NCBI RefSeq assembly: GCF_029867415.1
Contig: NW_026705404.1
Location: 1 to 64,000, forward strand
Length of the DNA stretch: 64,000 nucleotides
DNA from: Vicia villosa
Lineage: Eukaryota; Streptophyta; Magnoliopsida; Fabales; Fabaceae
Direction of reading: 5' to 3'
Shown here: positions 46,571-56,950 of the stretch, piece after piece
Layout: each line of letters begins with the position of its first letter
How positions within the stretch are numbered: position 1 is the stretch's first letter
Program-made: the position numbers and the translations under genes
Notes under the pieces: generated by a model
Databases searched by the model: none
What the model was told of the DNA's origin: nothing
What the model saw: only the letters and a program-made list of their open reading frames with translations

Positions 46571-48357
46571 AATTATCTTAAACCTGAAGATGTAGAGTGG
46601 TCTGTATGCCAGTCGGTATCTGAAGGTGGAAGATGATTGAACACTAAAATACCAAGAAATTTGCCCTATTTGAAGCAGGGACTTTTGTCCGGGATGGGCT
46701 TGTAGATGCCATCGGATAGTTGTTGGAGTATGGATTGTTGCAAAATTTCTGCTTTTGTTGTCTTCCCTTTTTTGAATGTTGAGGAACCGTCAAAGGTATC
46801 GACTCAAATTTGAAGCATATTGTTGAGGCACCGTCAAAGGTATCGACTCAAATTTGAAGCATATTGTTGAGGCACCGTCAAAGGTATCGACTCAAATTTG
46901 AAGCATATTGTTGAGGCACCGTCAAAGGTATCGACTCAAATATGCTGGTAGGTTGTATAAGGAACCGTCAAAGGTGTCGACTTATATCTGAGGTGTGTTG
47001 TTAAGGAACCGTCAAAGGTGTCGACTTAACTTTGAAGCATATCATTGAGGCACCGTCAAAGGTATCGACTCAGATATGCAGATAGATTGTATAAGGAACC
47101 GTCAAAGGTGTCGACTTATATCTGAATTGTGTTGTTAAGGAACCGTCAAAGGCGTCGACTTAACTCTTGATGTATTAAGGAACCGTCAAAGGTGTCGACT
47201 TATTACTTGAGAATAGATTGTTAAGGAACCGTCAAAGGTGTCGACTTAATACTTGAGAATAGATTGTTAAGGAACCGTCAAAGGTGTCGACTTAACTCTT
47301 TTGCAAATAGAGATAGTAATACCCTGAAAAGTAGAGGTTAGTTTTCTTACGTCATGATGCATGTGTTTTATGTTATGAGTATCTCAAAATAAATGAGAAA
47401 CTTTGCATGTTATGGATTTGTTATGCAGCGATGTATGCGATGTATGAATATGTTTGTGTCATATGGTATGCGAATATGATTTATGTTGTCGAGAAAATAA
47501 ATCTTCAGATGTTTAATCTTGATGTTTGATTTCGTCTTGAAAGGTGCTCAGCTGGGGATTTATGATTTCTGCTTGGGGGATGATCAGTAACTTGATATTC
47601 CCTGATTGGGGTACAGAGAAAATAGGGATGTAAACCGTGCTGGGGAGCCATGCCTTTGTTGTTGGAAGACATCTTCTTAATGATTGCTCTGTGGGGATAC
47701 ATCCATGTCAATTGATTTGCAGGAGGATTCTTTGACTACCTCGGACATTGTCTCTTTGCCTTTCCTACTAACAATCTAATTGATATTCTTATGGAAAATA
47801 AATGATAATCTCATTCATATGCATATGTTCATTCAAAAATTATCATCGGACGTTTGCGTATTTGAAAAGACAAAATGAATTTGAAAGAAAGAAGCAAATT
47901 GTATTGAAAAGAACCATAAATAGGCAAGATAAAACATATTGTGTGTTTTTTGAAAAGGTACAAAAGACAAAAGAATAAGTAGCTATGTAAAAACAATCCT
48001 ATTGAGTTTCCACTCTGCTATTGCTATTATGTCTTCGAGCATCTCATCCCATGCTTGTCGGAGAAAGATGACTGAGTTGATCTGAGCCCTTTGAACTTGT
48101 TGTTGTAGATGCGTCTGATTGATGGATGATATGAACGAGACATAGTCGTACGCTTAATCCTTAACTTTTGCCTAGACCGCCCTTTCAGGTTTTCAGTCTA
48201 GCAGGATACCCTTTTTTGCCCAAGTCGCCCTTTTGGGTTTTCAACTTGACGGATGTACACATTTTTTATATATATATCCCTAATTTTTTGCCCAAACCCT
48301 TTTGGTTTGCCGGGATGCCCTTACTTTTGCCTAGGCACGTCGACCTAGCGGGTCATG
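46571..48357 (-). other. 3' untranslated region of Ogre2
   Basis: 1.8 kb without a credible ORF between the integrase stop and the PPT. It holds the tandem array at 46780-47300. At 48165-48355 degenerate phrases such as TTGCCTAGACCGCC, TTGCCCAAGTCGCC and TTTTGCCCAAACCC recur. Confidence 0.8.
46780..47300 (-). repeat. tandem array in the Ogre2 3' region, unit ~42-48 bp
   Basis: About 12 copies of a unit with GGAACCGTCAAAGGTGTCGA or GGCACCGTCAAAGGTATCGA (plus-strand sequence). Two variants: one with GAGGCACCGTC...TATCGACTCA, one with AAGGAACCGTC...TGTCGACTTA. The variants are partly clustered, as expected for recent local amplification. Confidence 0.92.
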
Positions 48358-51300
48358 TTATGCGTAGTATTTTTTGACTATGTCTGCGTTCACAGGTTGC
48401 GGGAAGTCCTCTCCATCCATAGTAGTGAGTATCATTGCTCCTCCAGAGAAAATTTTCTTGATGACGAATGGTCCTTCATAGGTGGGAGTCCACTTGCCCC
48501 TAGGATCACCTTGTGGCAGAATGATTCTCTTTATGACCAAGTCACCAACTCGATAAACTTGTTGTTTGACTCTTTTGTTAAACGCCTTGATCATACGTTT
48601 CTGATACAGTTGTCCATGACAAACAGCCGCGAGCCTCTTTTCGTCAATCAAGTTTACCTGATCTAGTCGAGTCTGGATCCATTCATCTTCATCTAGCTCT
48701 GCTTCTTTCATGATCCTTAATGACGGTATCTGAACTTCAATTGGTAATACAGCTTCCATACCATAGACTAATGAGAACGGGGTTGCCCCAGTTGATGTAC
48801 GTGCGGAGGTACGGTAACCATGAAGAGCAAATGGTAACATTTCATGCCAATCCTTGTAAGTTACAGTCATTTTCTGCACAATCTTCTTAATATTTTTGTT
48901 GGCGGCCTCCACAGCGCCATTCATTTTTGGTCTATAAGGCGAAGAATTGTGATGTTTGATGTTGAATTGTGTGCAGAGCTCAGTAATCATCTTGTTGTTC
49001 AGATTGGTACCATTATCAGTGATGATTCTTTCGGGAATGCCATACCGACAGATGAGATTGTGTTTAATGAATCGAGCCACCACATTTTTGGTTACGGAGG
49101 CAAATGAAGCAGCTTCTACCCATTTAGTGAAATAGTCGATGGCTACCAGAATGAAACGATGTCCATTGGAAGCAGTAGGCTTAATTTCTCCAATCATATC
49201 AATGCCCCACATTGCAAAAGGCCAAGGAGCAGTTAGTACGTTCAGAGGAACAGGAGGCACATGTACTTTGTCGGCGTATATCTGGCACTTGTGACAAGTT
49301 CTTGAATGGTGGTGACAGTCAGTTTCCATAGTAGACCAGTAGTAACCTGCTCTTAGAATCTTCTTGGCCATAGTATGTCCACTAGAGTGGGTCCCAAAAG
49401 TACCATCATGCATGTCTTCCATGATCTTTTCAGCTTCTTTCTTGTTCACGCAACGAAGCAGGGTTGAATCATGGTTGCGCTTGTATAAAGTCCCATTGCT
49501 CAGAAAAAATTTGGATGCGAATCTTCTTAAGAACTTCTTGTCATTAATGGATGCCCCTTCGGGGTATTCTTGAGTCTCGAGGTACCTTTTTACTTCGTAA
49601 AACCATGGTTTCTCTTCAGCCTCGTCGTCAACTATCTCATAACAATATGCGGGTTCGTTGTGTCTTTCAATGATAACTATAGGAGCCTCATTGTCCCAAT
49701 TGACTTTGAACATAGATGACATAGTAGCTAACGCATCGGCCAGCTGATTCTCTTCTCGGGGAATATGTTCGAAAGTAATCTCTTCAAAATATGGAATTAA
49801 GGATAGTACGAACTCCCTATAGGGTATGAGATTAGGATGTTTTGTATCCCATTCCCCTCTGATTTGGCTGATTACTAGTGCCGAATCCCCATACACTTCC
49901 AGGAATTTGATCCTTAAATCGATAGCAGCTCTGAGCCCCAAGATACACGCTTCATACTCAGCCATATTGTTGGTGCAGTCGAAACATAATCTTGCGGTGA
50001 ATGGGGTGTGTCCACCAGCAGGAGAGACAATTATAGCGCCAATGCCATTACCAAGTGCATTCGAAGCTCCATCGAAAACCATAGTCCATCGGGATCCTGG
50101 TTCAGGTCCTTCATCCGGGCCAGGTTGCTTATAGTCAGTAACAAGCATCACATCTTCATCTGGAAATTCAAAATTCATCGATTGGTAGTCATCTACCGCT
50201 TGTTGCGCCAAATGATCTGCTACCACACTACCTTTGATTGCCTTCTGTGTTGTGTATTGGATGTCATACTCTGTTAGTATCATTTGCCATCTTGCTATTC
50301 GTCCAGAGAGAGCAGGTTTCTCGAATACATACTTGATGGGATCCATTCGGGAAATCAACAAGGTGGTATGGTTCAACATATACTGTCTTAGTCGGCGAGC
50401 AGCCCAAGCCAAAGCACAGCAAGTTTTCTCGAGCAGTGAGTATCTTGTTTCACAGTCGGTAAACTTTTTGCTAAGGTAGTATATTGCATGCTCTTTTCGA
50501 CCAGACTCGTCATGTTGCCCCAGTACGCACCCCATTGAGTTCTCTAACACTGTTAAGTACATAATTAGAGGTCTTCCTTCTGCAGGTGGTATCATGATCG
50601 GAGGTTCTTGCAGGTACTTCTTTATTTTGTCAAAGGCTTCTTGACATTGGTCATTCCACTTCACTACTTGATCTTTCTTCAGTAACTTGAAGATCGGCTC
50701 ACAAGTAGCGGTCAGATGGGAGATAAATCTAGCAATGTAATTCAGTCGGCCCAGGAAACCTCTAACTTCTTTCTCGTTTCGCGGAGCAGGCATTTCTTGT
50801 ATGGCTTTCACTTTAGCAGGATCAACTTCGATACCCTTGCTACTAACAACAAAACCCAACAGCTTGCCAGACCTCACGCCGAAGGTGCATTTGTTTGGAT
50901 TCAATCTCAGCTTGTACTTCTTCAACCTATCAAACAACTTCTGTAAATGGACCAGATGTTCTTCTTCAGTATTGGACTTTGCAATCATATCATCAACATA
51001 GACCTCTATTTCTTTGTGGATCATGTCATGGAATAAGGCTACCATTGCACGTTGGTAAGTTGCCCCAGCATTCTTCAACCCAAATGGCATGACTTTGTAA
51101 CAGAAAGTGCCCCAAGGCGTAGTGAAAGTTGTCTTCTCCATATCTTCGGGTGCCATCTTAATCTGATTGTAACCTGAGAAACCATCCATAAAAGAGAAAA
51201 CCTTGCATTGTGCAGTACTATCAACCAGAATGTCGATATGTGGTAACGGGAAATCATCTTTAGGACTTGCTCGATTCAGATCTCTATAGTCTACACACAT

Positions 51301-51840
51301 TCTGACTTTTCCATCTTTCTTTGGTACGGGCACTATATTGGCGATCCATGGCGGATAACTCACTACTTTCAGGAACCCAGCATTGAATTGTTTCTCGACC
51401 TCTTCTTTGATTTTCTGAGCCATGTCTGGTCTGCTTCTTCGTAATTTCTGTTTAACCGGAGGACTGTTCTCTTTGATAGGTAAACGATGAACCACAATAT
51501 CAGTATCGAGCCCAGGCATGTCTTCGTATGACCAAGCGAAGATCTCAACATTGTCTCGTAACATCTGAATCAGCCTTTGCTTGACAGCATCCTCTAATTC
51601 AGCCCCTATCTTGATTTCTTTCTTTTCTTCCTCGGTACCTATGTTCACAACTTCAATTGGCTCTTCGTGCGGTTGTATAGTCTTTTCTTCTTGCTCTAAT
51701 AAACGGGCAAGTTCTCTAGGCACTTCACAACCATCCTCACCTTCATCCTCAGCTTGATAGATCGGATTTTCAAAGTCATATTTAGCAATAGCAGAATCGT
51801 TATCAACAGGATCCAGCGTGGATGTGGATCTGCAGTGCAT
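48358..51840 (-). CDS. pol: Ogre2 pol: RT, RNase H, archaeal-type RNase H, integrase
   Basis: 1160 codons from the first ATG; the true start is probably a splice junction at 51829 joining protease. RT about 150-345 with the catalytic D in FMDGFSGYNQ (219) and YVDD (281-284). RNase H-like domain 420-545 in which the catalytic acidic residues appear lost (YLTVLENSMGCVL in place of the usual DAS motif). A second, archaeal-type RNase H 585-710 with D590 (VFDGAS), E628, D652 and D702. Integrase: HHCC finger (H811, H818, C849, C852), then D881, D942 (TDNG) and E978. Dual RNase H is typical of Tat elements. No chromodomain. It is full length and unbroken. Confidence 0.95.
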   Translation of the reverse strand: MHCRSTSTLDPVDNDSAIAKYDFENPIYQAEDEGEDGCEVPRELARLLEQEEKTIQPHEEPIEVVNIGTEEEKKEIKIGAELEDAVKQRLIQMLRDNVEIFAWSYEDMPGLDTDIVVHRLPIKENSPPVKQKLRRSRPDMAQKIKEEVEKQFNAGFLKVVSYPPWIANIVPVPKKDGKVRMCVDYRDLNRASPKDDFPLPHIDILVDSTAQCKVFSFMDGFSGYNQIKMAPEDMEKTTFTTPWGTFCYKVMPFGLKNAGATYQRAMVALFHDMIHKEIEVYVDDMIAKSNTEEEHLVHLQKLFDRLKKYKLRLNPNKCTFGVRSGKLLGFVVSSKGIEVDPAKVKAIQEMPAPRNEKEVRGFLGRLNYIARFISHLTATCEPIFKLLKKDQVVKWNDQCQEAFDKIKKYLQEPPIMIPPAEGRPLIMYLTVLENSMGCVLGQHDESGRKEHAIYYLSKKFTDCETRYSLLEKTCCALAWAARRLRQYMLNHTTLLISRMDPIKYVFEKPALSGRIARWQMILTEYDIQYTTQKAIKGSVVADHLAQQAVDDYQSMNFEFPDEDVMLVTDYKQPGPDEGPEPGSRWTMVFDGASNALGNGIGAIIVSPAGGHTPFTARLCFDCTNNMAEYEACILGLRAAIDLRIKFLEVYGDSALVISQIRGEWDTKHPNLIPYREFVLSLIPYFEEITFEHIPREENQLADALATMSSMFKVNWDNEAPIVIIERHNEPAYCYEIVDDEAEEKPWFYEVKRYLETQEYPEGASINDKKFLRRFASKFFLSNGTLYKRNHDSTLLRCVNKKEAEKIMEDMHDGTFGTHSSGHTMAKKILRAGYYWSTMETDCHHHSRTCHKCQIYADKVHVPPVPLNVLTAPWPFAMWGIDMIGEIKPTASNGHRFILVAIDYFTKWVEAASFASVTKNVVARFIKHNLICRYGIPERIITDNGTNLNNKMITELCTQFNIKHHNSSPYRPKMNGAVEAANKNIKKIVQKMTVTYKDWHEMLPFALHGYRTSARTSTGATPFSLVYGMEAVLPIEVQIPSLRIMKEAELDEDEWIQTRLDQVNLIDEKRLAAVCHGQLYQKRMIKAFNKRVKQQVYRVGDLVIKRIILPQGDPRGKWTPTYEGPFVIKKIFSGGAMILTTMDGEDFPQPVNADIVKKYYA

Positions 51841-52076
51841 TATGTGGGTGTGTGTGAGAACGCATAGCTATAAAAGGTAAAATAAAAGAAAAAAGCAAAC
51901 ACACAATTTGAATACGAAACGTCCGATGCTTTATTGAATGAAAATATGCTTATGAAATGACAAGCCCTAACAAATGGACCACTGTGCCTCGGGCAGGACA
52001 CATGGCTTTAGCGTTTTATTGTCTTTATTGAAATACAAGAATTAAAAGCAGGAAATAAACTAAGAATGGCAATTAC
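51830..52076 (-). other. predicted intron between protease and RT of Ogre2
   Basis: Known Ogre elements have an intron here that is partly spliced. Candidate donor GA|GTAATT at 52076 (it overlaps the gag-pro stop) and acceptor CTGCAG|ATCC at 51830, behind a pyrimidine-rich stretch. Splicing removes 247 bp and joins gag-pro in frame to pol, as Q-E-S-T at the junction. Unspliced RNA would end translation at the gag-pro stop, which could set the Gag:Pol ratio. The exact sites are my prediction. Confidence 0.55.
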
Positions 52077-55000
52077 TCCTGACTATAGGAGATAGAAACA
52101 ATGTCCTTGGTCTTCCAGTTGTCCAGCCCTTTGTTTGACGTAGGAAAGATCCATTTGTCTAGGTTGTGATCGTCTTCGTCTTCTTCAATGGCATTAACTC
52201 CTTTGCTGATGAAGTGATGTTTCAAGTCTTCTGAACGAGGAGGTGGTGTTCCTTTCTGATCCTTAGCAGTGCAGCCTAAACCCCATTTGTTGGATTTATA
52301 CGGAATGTCAGGTAATTGCCCCCAGATGGTGCAGCCACCTTCTTCTACCACAGCCCTAGCGTCTTTCAGGGAAGCCATCGTAGGAACATCTCCAGGAATT
52401 TTAGGAGGAGTGTAGACATATTTGGTTTCTGGAACTGGCTCAAGCTTCCATTCATGTGCTATGCGGGGTGATTCAAATGCCTCTCCAGTGAACTCAAGAT
52501 ACTTGGTCTCATCTACGAAACTTACCAAATATTCATCTTCACCATGCACAGTGACAATCTTGCCTCCCATTGGGTATCTCAACTTCTGATGGAGAGTTGA
52601 AGTCACGGCATTTGCTTTATGTATCCAGGGACGCCCAAGTAGACAGGAATAGGCGGGACGAATATCCATCACGTAGAACACAGTATTAAAAGTTTGGGCG
52701 CCTACTCTGATGGGGAGCTCAACTTCGCCATACACAGTACTCATAGTGCCATCATAAGCTTTGACTATCACATTACTAGATTTCAGCTCAATTCCATCGA
52801 CCTTGAGTCTGTCCAACACCACCTTGGGTAACACATTCAGAGAGGAGCCATCATCAACTAGTACATGAGCCAGGGTAGTACCACCACATTCAATGGAGAT
52901 ATGCAGTGCCTTGTTATGATTCCTCCCACTAGGACTTAGATCAGCATCAGAGAACCCAAGGTAGTTATCAGTTGTTAAGTTCGCAATACAGTTCTCGAGT
53001 TGGGTGACAGAAATCTCTTGTGGCACATGGGCAGCCTCTAGAAATTTCATCATGGCCTTGGCATGGGTCTTTGAACAGCTCAGGAGCGACAGCATAGAGA
53101 TCTTGGAAGGAGTATGCCCCATTTGTTCAACAATATCATAATCACTCTTGCGGATGTATTTCAGGAACTCATTTGTTTCTTCAGATGGCGCATTTCTAGT
53201 GACAGTTTCAGGTTCAGGCAGCGGTCCTTTATCATGAGCATCAGCATTCAGGTTGACAGTAATGGTAGGTGAAGTAACATTTGGGGAGATCTCTGGAGAA
53301 AACACCCTTCCACTCCTCGTCACCTTACTAGTTCCAGCAATGTTTCCTACATCAGGATTGACATCTTCAGAAACCTTATCAAATTCGAGTTCTTGCTTAA
53401 CTCCTTGCACATAGACCTCGGAACCATAATTCCAAGGGATAGCTTTGTCAGATGAGTATGGCATTGGACCAGGTTGGGTGATAACAATCGGAGCCACACG
53501 GGGTTCAGCAGAAATCTTGAGAGGAGCCTTGGTAGGGATCTTTAGTGGTACTTTAGAGATCACAGATACATCTTCGAACTTCAAACCACGGGAGAAGCCC
53601 TCACACAACTCTTCGACAGTGGGAGTCTTCTCAAATCTGATAGTGCCACGATCCATCCAGCCTTGGATGCCTCTTTTCAGGTTCTCACAACCCTCGGGTA
53701 TGAGTGCACAGTAATAACAGTCAGGGTCGCAACCTGGAAATAAACCAGCTCGCAACAACTTTCTCTTGATATCGAGGAGAGGAGTCGACAGATCTCTCAC
53801 ATCATAGACATGGATGGTATCCATGATGGCATTAACAGCGTGGTCATGTTTTGGCATCGGAGCAGTGATGACATTAGGAGTCTCAGGCGCGTCAAACTCA
53901 ATTTCTCCAGCCTCTAGCAAGTCTTGGACTTTGTTTTTCAAGGCCCAGCAATTATTCTCATTGTGTCCAGGGGCATTGGAATGGTAAGCACACGTAGCCT
54001 TAGGATCATAAGTTGGACTAGCAGTGTTGGTAAACTTCGGAGGGTCTCTCAGTGTGATCAGTTTTGCCTTCAGTAGATGTTGTAGGACTTGAGACAAAGG
54101 CATGTTGATCGGGGTATATTTTCTCCTTGGTTTATCAGTCTTGCGTTGGTAATCTTGTCTAGGAGCTTGTTGAGCTATTGGTGTGGAGATAAGGACGGCA
54201 CCAACAGATTGATTCTGATCCTCCTTACCACGGCTCTTTTGACTATGAATAGCATTAGACTCATTTCTTCCTTGATATGGCTTCCTCGTAGTGCCAGAGG
54301 CAGAACCCACTTGAATCTTCCCACTTCGAATACCATTTTCCACACGTTCTCCAGTTAAAATGAGTTCAGTAAACCCAGAAGAAGAACTACCCAGCAGGTG
54401 ACTATAGAACGGCCCAGTTAGCGTGCCCATGAACATGTCTACCAACTCCCTATCATTCAAAGAGGGTTGGACTCTTCCAGCCAAATCTCTCCATTTTTGA
54501 GCATACTCCTTGAAACTTTCTTTAGGACCCATGGACATGCTTTGAAGTTGCATGCGAGTCGGTGCAAGATCAGAGTTATATTGGTATTGCTTGTAGAAAG
54601 CCACAACCAAATCTTCCCAAGTGCGGATACTAGTACTTTCCAGCTTATAATACCATTCGAGTTGAGTTCCAGATAGACTTTCTTGAAAGAAATGGATCCA
54701 GAGCCTCTTATCAGCAGTGTGAGGCTGAATCTTTCTCACATAAGACCTCAGATGCATCTTAGGACAAGAGATTCCATCATACTTAGCAAAAGCGGGTGTC
54801 TTGAATTTCTGCGGAATAACGACTCCAGGAACGAGTCCCAGTTCTTCGAAATCCAGCCCAGGTACCTTTTGAATTTCCACGCTTCTCAGACGCTCTTCTA
54901 ACTGCCTATACCTCTCATCAGATTCATCCTCGTCCTCAGGATACTCTTCTTCTTCTTCCTCTCCCCCATCAGAACCTACATGGCTTCCCTGATTGTTCTT

Positions 55001-55243
55001 GATACTGATATCATCTCTCTCTTCATCTTCTTCATTCTTAGGGATTTCAGCATCCTCAGCTTTCTTGGGACGACCTTTGAACCTTCTTCCCAGATTGATC
55101 ACTCCTTTGGGCTTCTGAGTCTTCTTTTCCTTCTTAGTCAGAAGGGCTTTCAGTTCATTTTGCCCATTGGCCAGATTCAGAATCAGAGCTTGAAATTCAG
55201 CATTCTGAGTTTGGAGAGCTTTGACAGATTGTTCGAGATCCAT
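52073..55243 (-). CDS. gag-pro: Ogre2 gag-protease polyprotein
   Basis: 1056 codons beginning MDLEQSVKALQTQ. N-terminal coiled coil (1-35), a basic/acidic region (40-120), and the retrotransposon Gag domain (about 150-310: KYDGISCPKMHLRSYVRKIQ, LWIHFFQESLSGTQLEWYY). A modified knuckle CAYHSNAPGHNENNC (C418, H421, H427, C432) follows. The aspartic protease has VDDGSSLNVLP (796-806) and the flap-side LLGRPW (868-873); a DDG or DNG triad is the usual Tat form. The end (1049-1056) carries the predicted splice donor. It follows ORF1 by 258 bp and needs its own initiation, or reinitiation, on the genomic RNA. Confidence 0.93.
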   Translation of the reverse strand: MDLEQSVKALQTQNAEFQALILNLANGQNELKALLTKKEKKTQKPKGVINLGRRFKGRPKKAEDAEIPKNEEDEERDDISIKNNQGSHVGSDGGEEEEEEYPEDEDESDERYRQLEERLRSVEIQKVPGLDFEELGLVPGVVIPQKFKTPAFAKYDGISCPKMHLRSYVRKIQPHTADKRLWIHFFQESLSGTQLEWYYKLESTSIRTWEDLVVAFYKQYQYNSDLAPTRMQLQSMSMGPKESFKEYAQKWRDLAGRVQPSLNDRELVDMFMGTLTGPFYSHLLGSSSSGFTELILTGERVENGIRSGKIQVGSASGTTRKPYQGRNESNAIHSQKSRGKEDQNQSVGAVLISTPIAQQAPRQDYQRKTDKPRRKYTPINMPLSQVLQHLLKAKLITLRDPPKFTNTASPTYDPKATCAYHSNAPGHNENNCWALKNKVQDLLEAGEIEFDAPETPNVITAPMPKHDHAVNAIMDTIHVYDVRDLSTPLLDIKRKLLRAGLFPGCDPDCYYCALIPEGCENLKRGIQGWMDRGTIRFEKTPTVEELCEGFSRGLKFEDVSVISKVPLKIPTKAPLKISAEPRVAPIVITQPGPMPYSSDKAIPWNYGSEVYVQGVKQELEFDKVSEDVNPDVGNIAGTSKVTRSGRVFSPEISPNVTSPTITVNLNADAHDKGPLPEPETVTRNAPSEETNEFLKYIRKSDYDIVEQMGHTPSKISMLSLLSCSKTHAKAMMKFLEAAHVPQEISVTQLENCIANLTTDNYLGFSDADLSPSGRNHNKALHISIECGGTTLAHVLVDDGSSLNVLPKVVLDRLKVDGIELKSSNVIVKAYDGTMSTVYGEVELPIRVGAQTFNTVFYVMDIRPAYSCLLGRPWIHKANAVTSTLHQKLRYPMGGKIVTVHGEDEYLVSFVDETKYLEFTGEAFESPRIAHEWKLEPVPETKYVYTPPKIPGDVPTMASLKDARAVVEEGGCTIWGQLPDIPYKSNKWGLGCTAKDQKGTPPPRSEDLKHHFISKGVNAIEEDEDDHNLDKWIFPTSNKGLDNWKTKDIVSISYSQE

Positions 55244-55501
55244 CTTTCTTACTGAAATAAACAGCGGAAAGATGAGGCATTTGTTTTTATGAAACCTGTG
55301 ATGCGATGTTTATGAATGCATGATTATGCATATGCAATGATCTCAAGGAGTTAAAGGCCTTTTAACACATTTAAAAGAAAAGAAAATAGAAGCAAAATAA
55401 ATTAATTAAAAATAAAAACCAATGTATTGTTTATTATTTTTGAAGTTACATCGAAGAAATACTATATAATAAATATAAAATAAGAAAAGTCAATCTTCAA
55501 G
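55244..55501 (-). other. spacer between Ogre2 ORF1 and gag
   Basis: 258 bp, AT-rich, no ORF. How gag-protease is reached by ribosomes downstream of ORF1 is not evident from it. Confidence 0.6.
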
Positions 55502-56950
55502 TCAACGCTTCCTCTTCAATCCTCTGATTTCCTCTTTATGGGCTTTGACCATCTCGTTCTTTTCTTGAATAAGCCTATCAATCTCTAACTCCCATGATTG
55601 TATTTGTTCAGGAGAGATAAAATCCTCAATCTTCCACTTGCGAGAGAAATAGTCAAGCATACTATCTCGTTCTTTAGCATTAGCCACTAATACTGCCTTT
55701 TCTGCTTCAACCTTTTGTAGACGCTTCTCAAGATCAGCCTTTTCTTGTCTTAAATGAGCCACGGTGGCAGCAAGGTCTTCGTTTGGAGCGGGTACATAAG
55801 GCTCCAATTCTACGTGGACCTCGGGAGGAGTGATCCTTGGAACAACAGGTGTGTCGGATGGATGTGGTATGCCGAACTCGACGACTCGGTCATAAATCCA
55901 TTTAAAGTAAAGATCTGAAGGAGTATCGATCCTCATTCCCAATTCTCTTGCACCCACCTTTTTTACTTCATACCAAGCTTTAATGAAGCGATTCTTTTTT
56001 TCAGTTGTATCTGAACCATAGTCAAAATTTTCCGCACTAAGATATATGGAGCGGGGCTTATCTTTTAAAGCAAAACCAAACTGATGTCGAGCAAGTATAG
56101 GGTTATAGGTAATTCCTCCATGGATGCCAAGAAGAGGCACATTAGGGAACTCTCCACAGCGGTCATATAACTGAACTCCTTCGAATTTCTTTGGATACCA
56201 AATGATGTCGTCGTATGAAAGCTCCATAATCCTTTGAATCCAAGTCAAACCTTCTTCATTCTTTATTGAGGATCGGGGTAAGTGAGAAATAAACCACCTA
56301 TGTAAGAGAGGGATGCACCCTAGAACACAACCTCGTCTCTTTGTCACTCTAGCGTTGATGGAATGCAATAAATCACCAAGTAGAGTAGGAACAGGATTCT
56401 TGCTAAGGAAGATTTTGATAGCAGCCCTATCAACAACTTTGTCGCAGCGGTGAAAAAGAACTTGTCCATATATCAACAGGGTTAGAACACTTTCCAAGGC
56501 ATCCATGCTTAAAGCTTTAGCAAAGATCTTAGCTTTCTCGATCAAGAAATCCACAGGTATCCCAGAGTAGTCTCTTTTGTTGATCCAAACTTTGTTAATT
56601 TCTGATCTTGGTAGGTGTAGAGCAGCAGCAATGTCTTCCAACTTAGGACCTCCTTCCTCACCAGTGTAAGGGATTTGATCAGGTATGGGCATGTCCATTA
56701 TGTAAGAGAATTCTTCCAATGTAGGTACCAGTTGAAAATCTCTATAAGTGAAGCAATGGAGAAGAGGGTCATAAAATTGCATCATAGAATTGAGGAGAGC
56801 TTCATCCACTTTGGTTCGCATTAAACTCATCAGTTTGTTGAGAGATTCAGAAAGAACAAGAGAACCAGTAATATCATCACATAAGAGCCTTAATGCAGTA
56901 GGTACTTTCTTGAAGTTGAGGAAGAAAGGTTTTCTGATTAGGATTCCCAT
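55502..56950 (-). CDS. Ogre2 ORF1 protein, unknown function
   Basis: 482 codons, intact. Core (57-88): QFYDPLLHCFTYRDFQLVPT with LEEFSYIMDMP, related to residues in ORF1 of the left Ogre-like element. Shared blocks further on: RAAIKIFLSKNPVPTLLGDL and GGITYNPILARHQFG. The last 100 or so residues are a charged heptad region (ATVAHLRQEKADLEKRLQKV) ending in KRKR, so a coiled coil and perhaps a nuclear-import signal. The domain resembles plant DUF7745/plant mobile domain-like sequences (from memory). No catalytic motif. It is the first ORF after the leader, and its conservation in two families argues for a needed function. Confidence 0.88.
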   Translation of the reverse strand: MGILIRKPFFLNFKKVPTALRLLCDDITGSLVLSESLNKLMSLMRTKVDEALLNSMMQFYDPLLHCFTYRDFQLVPTLEEFSYIMDMPIPDQIPYTGEEGGPKLEDIAAALHLPRSEINKVWINKRDYSGIPVDFLIEKAKIFAKALSMDALESVLTLLIYGQVLFHRCDKVVDRAAIKIFLSKNPVPTLLGDLLHSINARVTKRRGCVLGCIPLLHRWFISHLPRSSIKNEEGLTWIQRIMELSYDDIIWYPKKFEGVQLYDRCGEFPNVPLLGIHGGITYNPILARHQFGFALKDKPRSIYLSAENFDYGSDTTEKKNRFIKAWYEVKKVGARELGMRIDTPSDLYFKWIYDRVVEFGIPHPSDTPVVPRITPPEVHVELEPYVPAPNEDLAATVAHLRQEKADLEKRLQKVEAEKAVLVANAKERDSMLDYFSRKWKIEDFISPEQIQSWELEIDRLIQEKNEMVKAHKEEIRGLKRKR

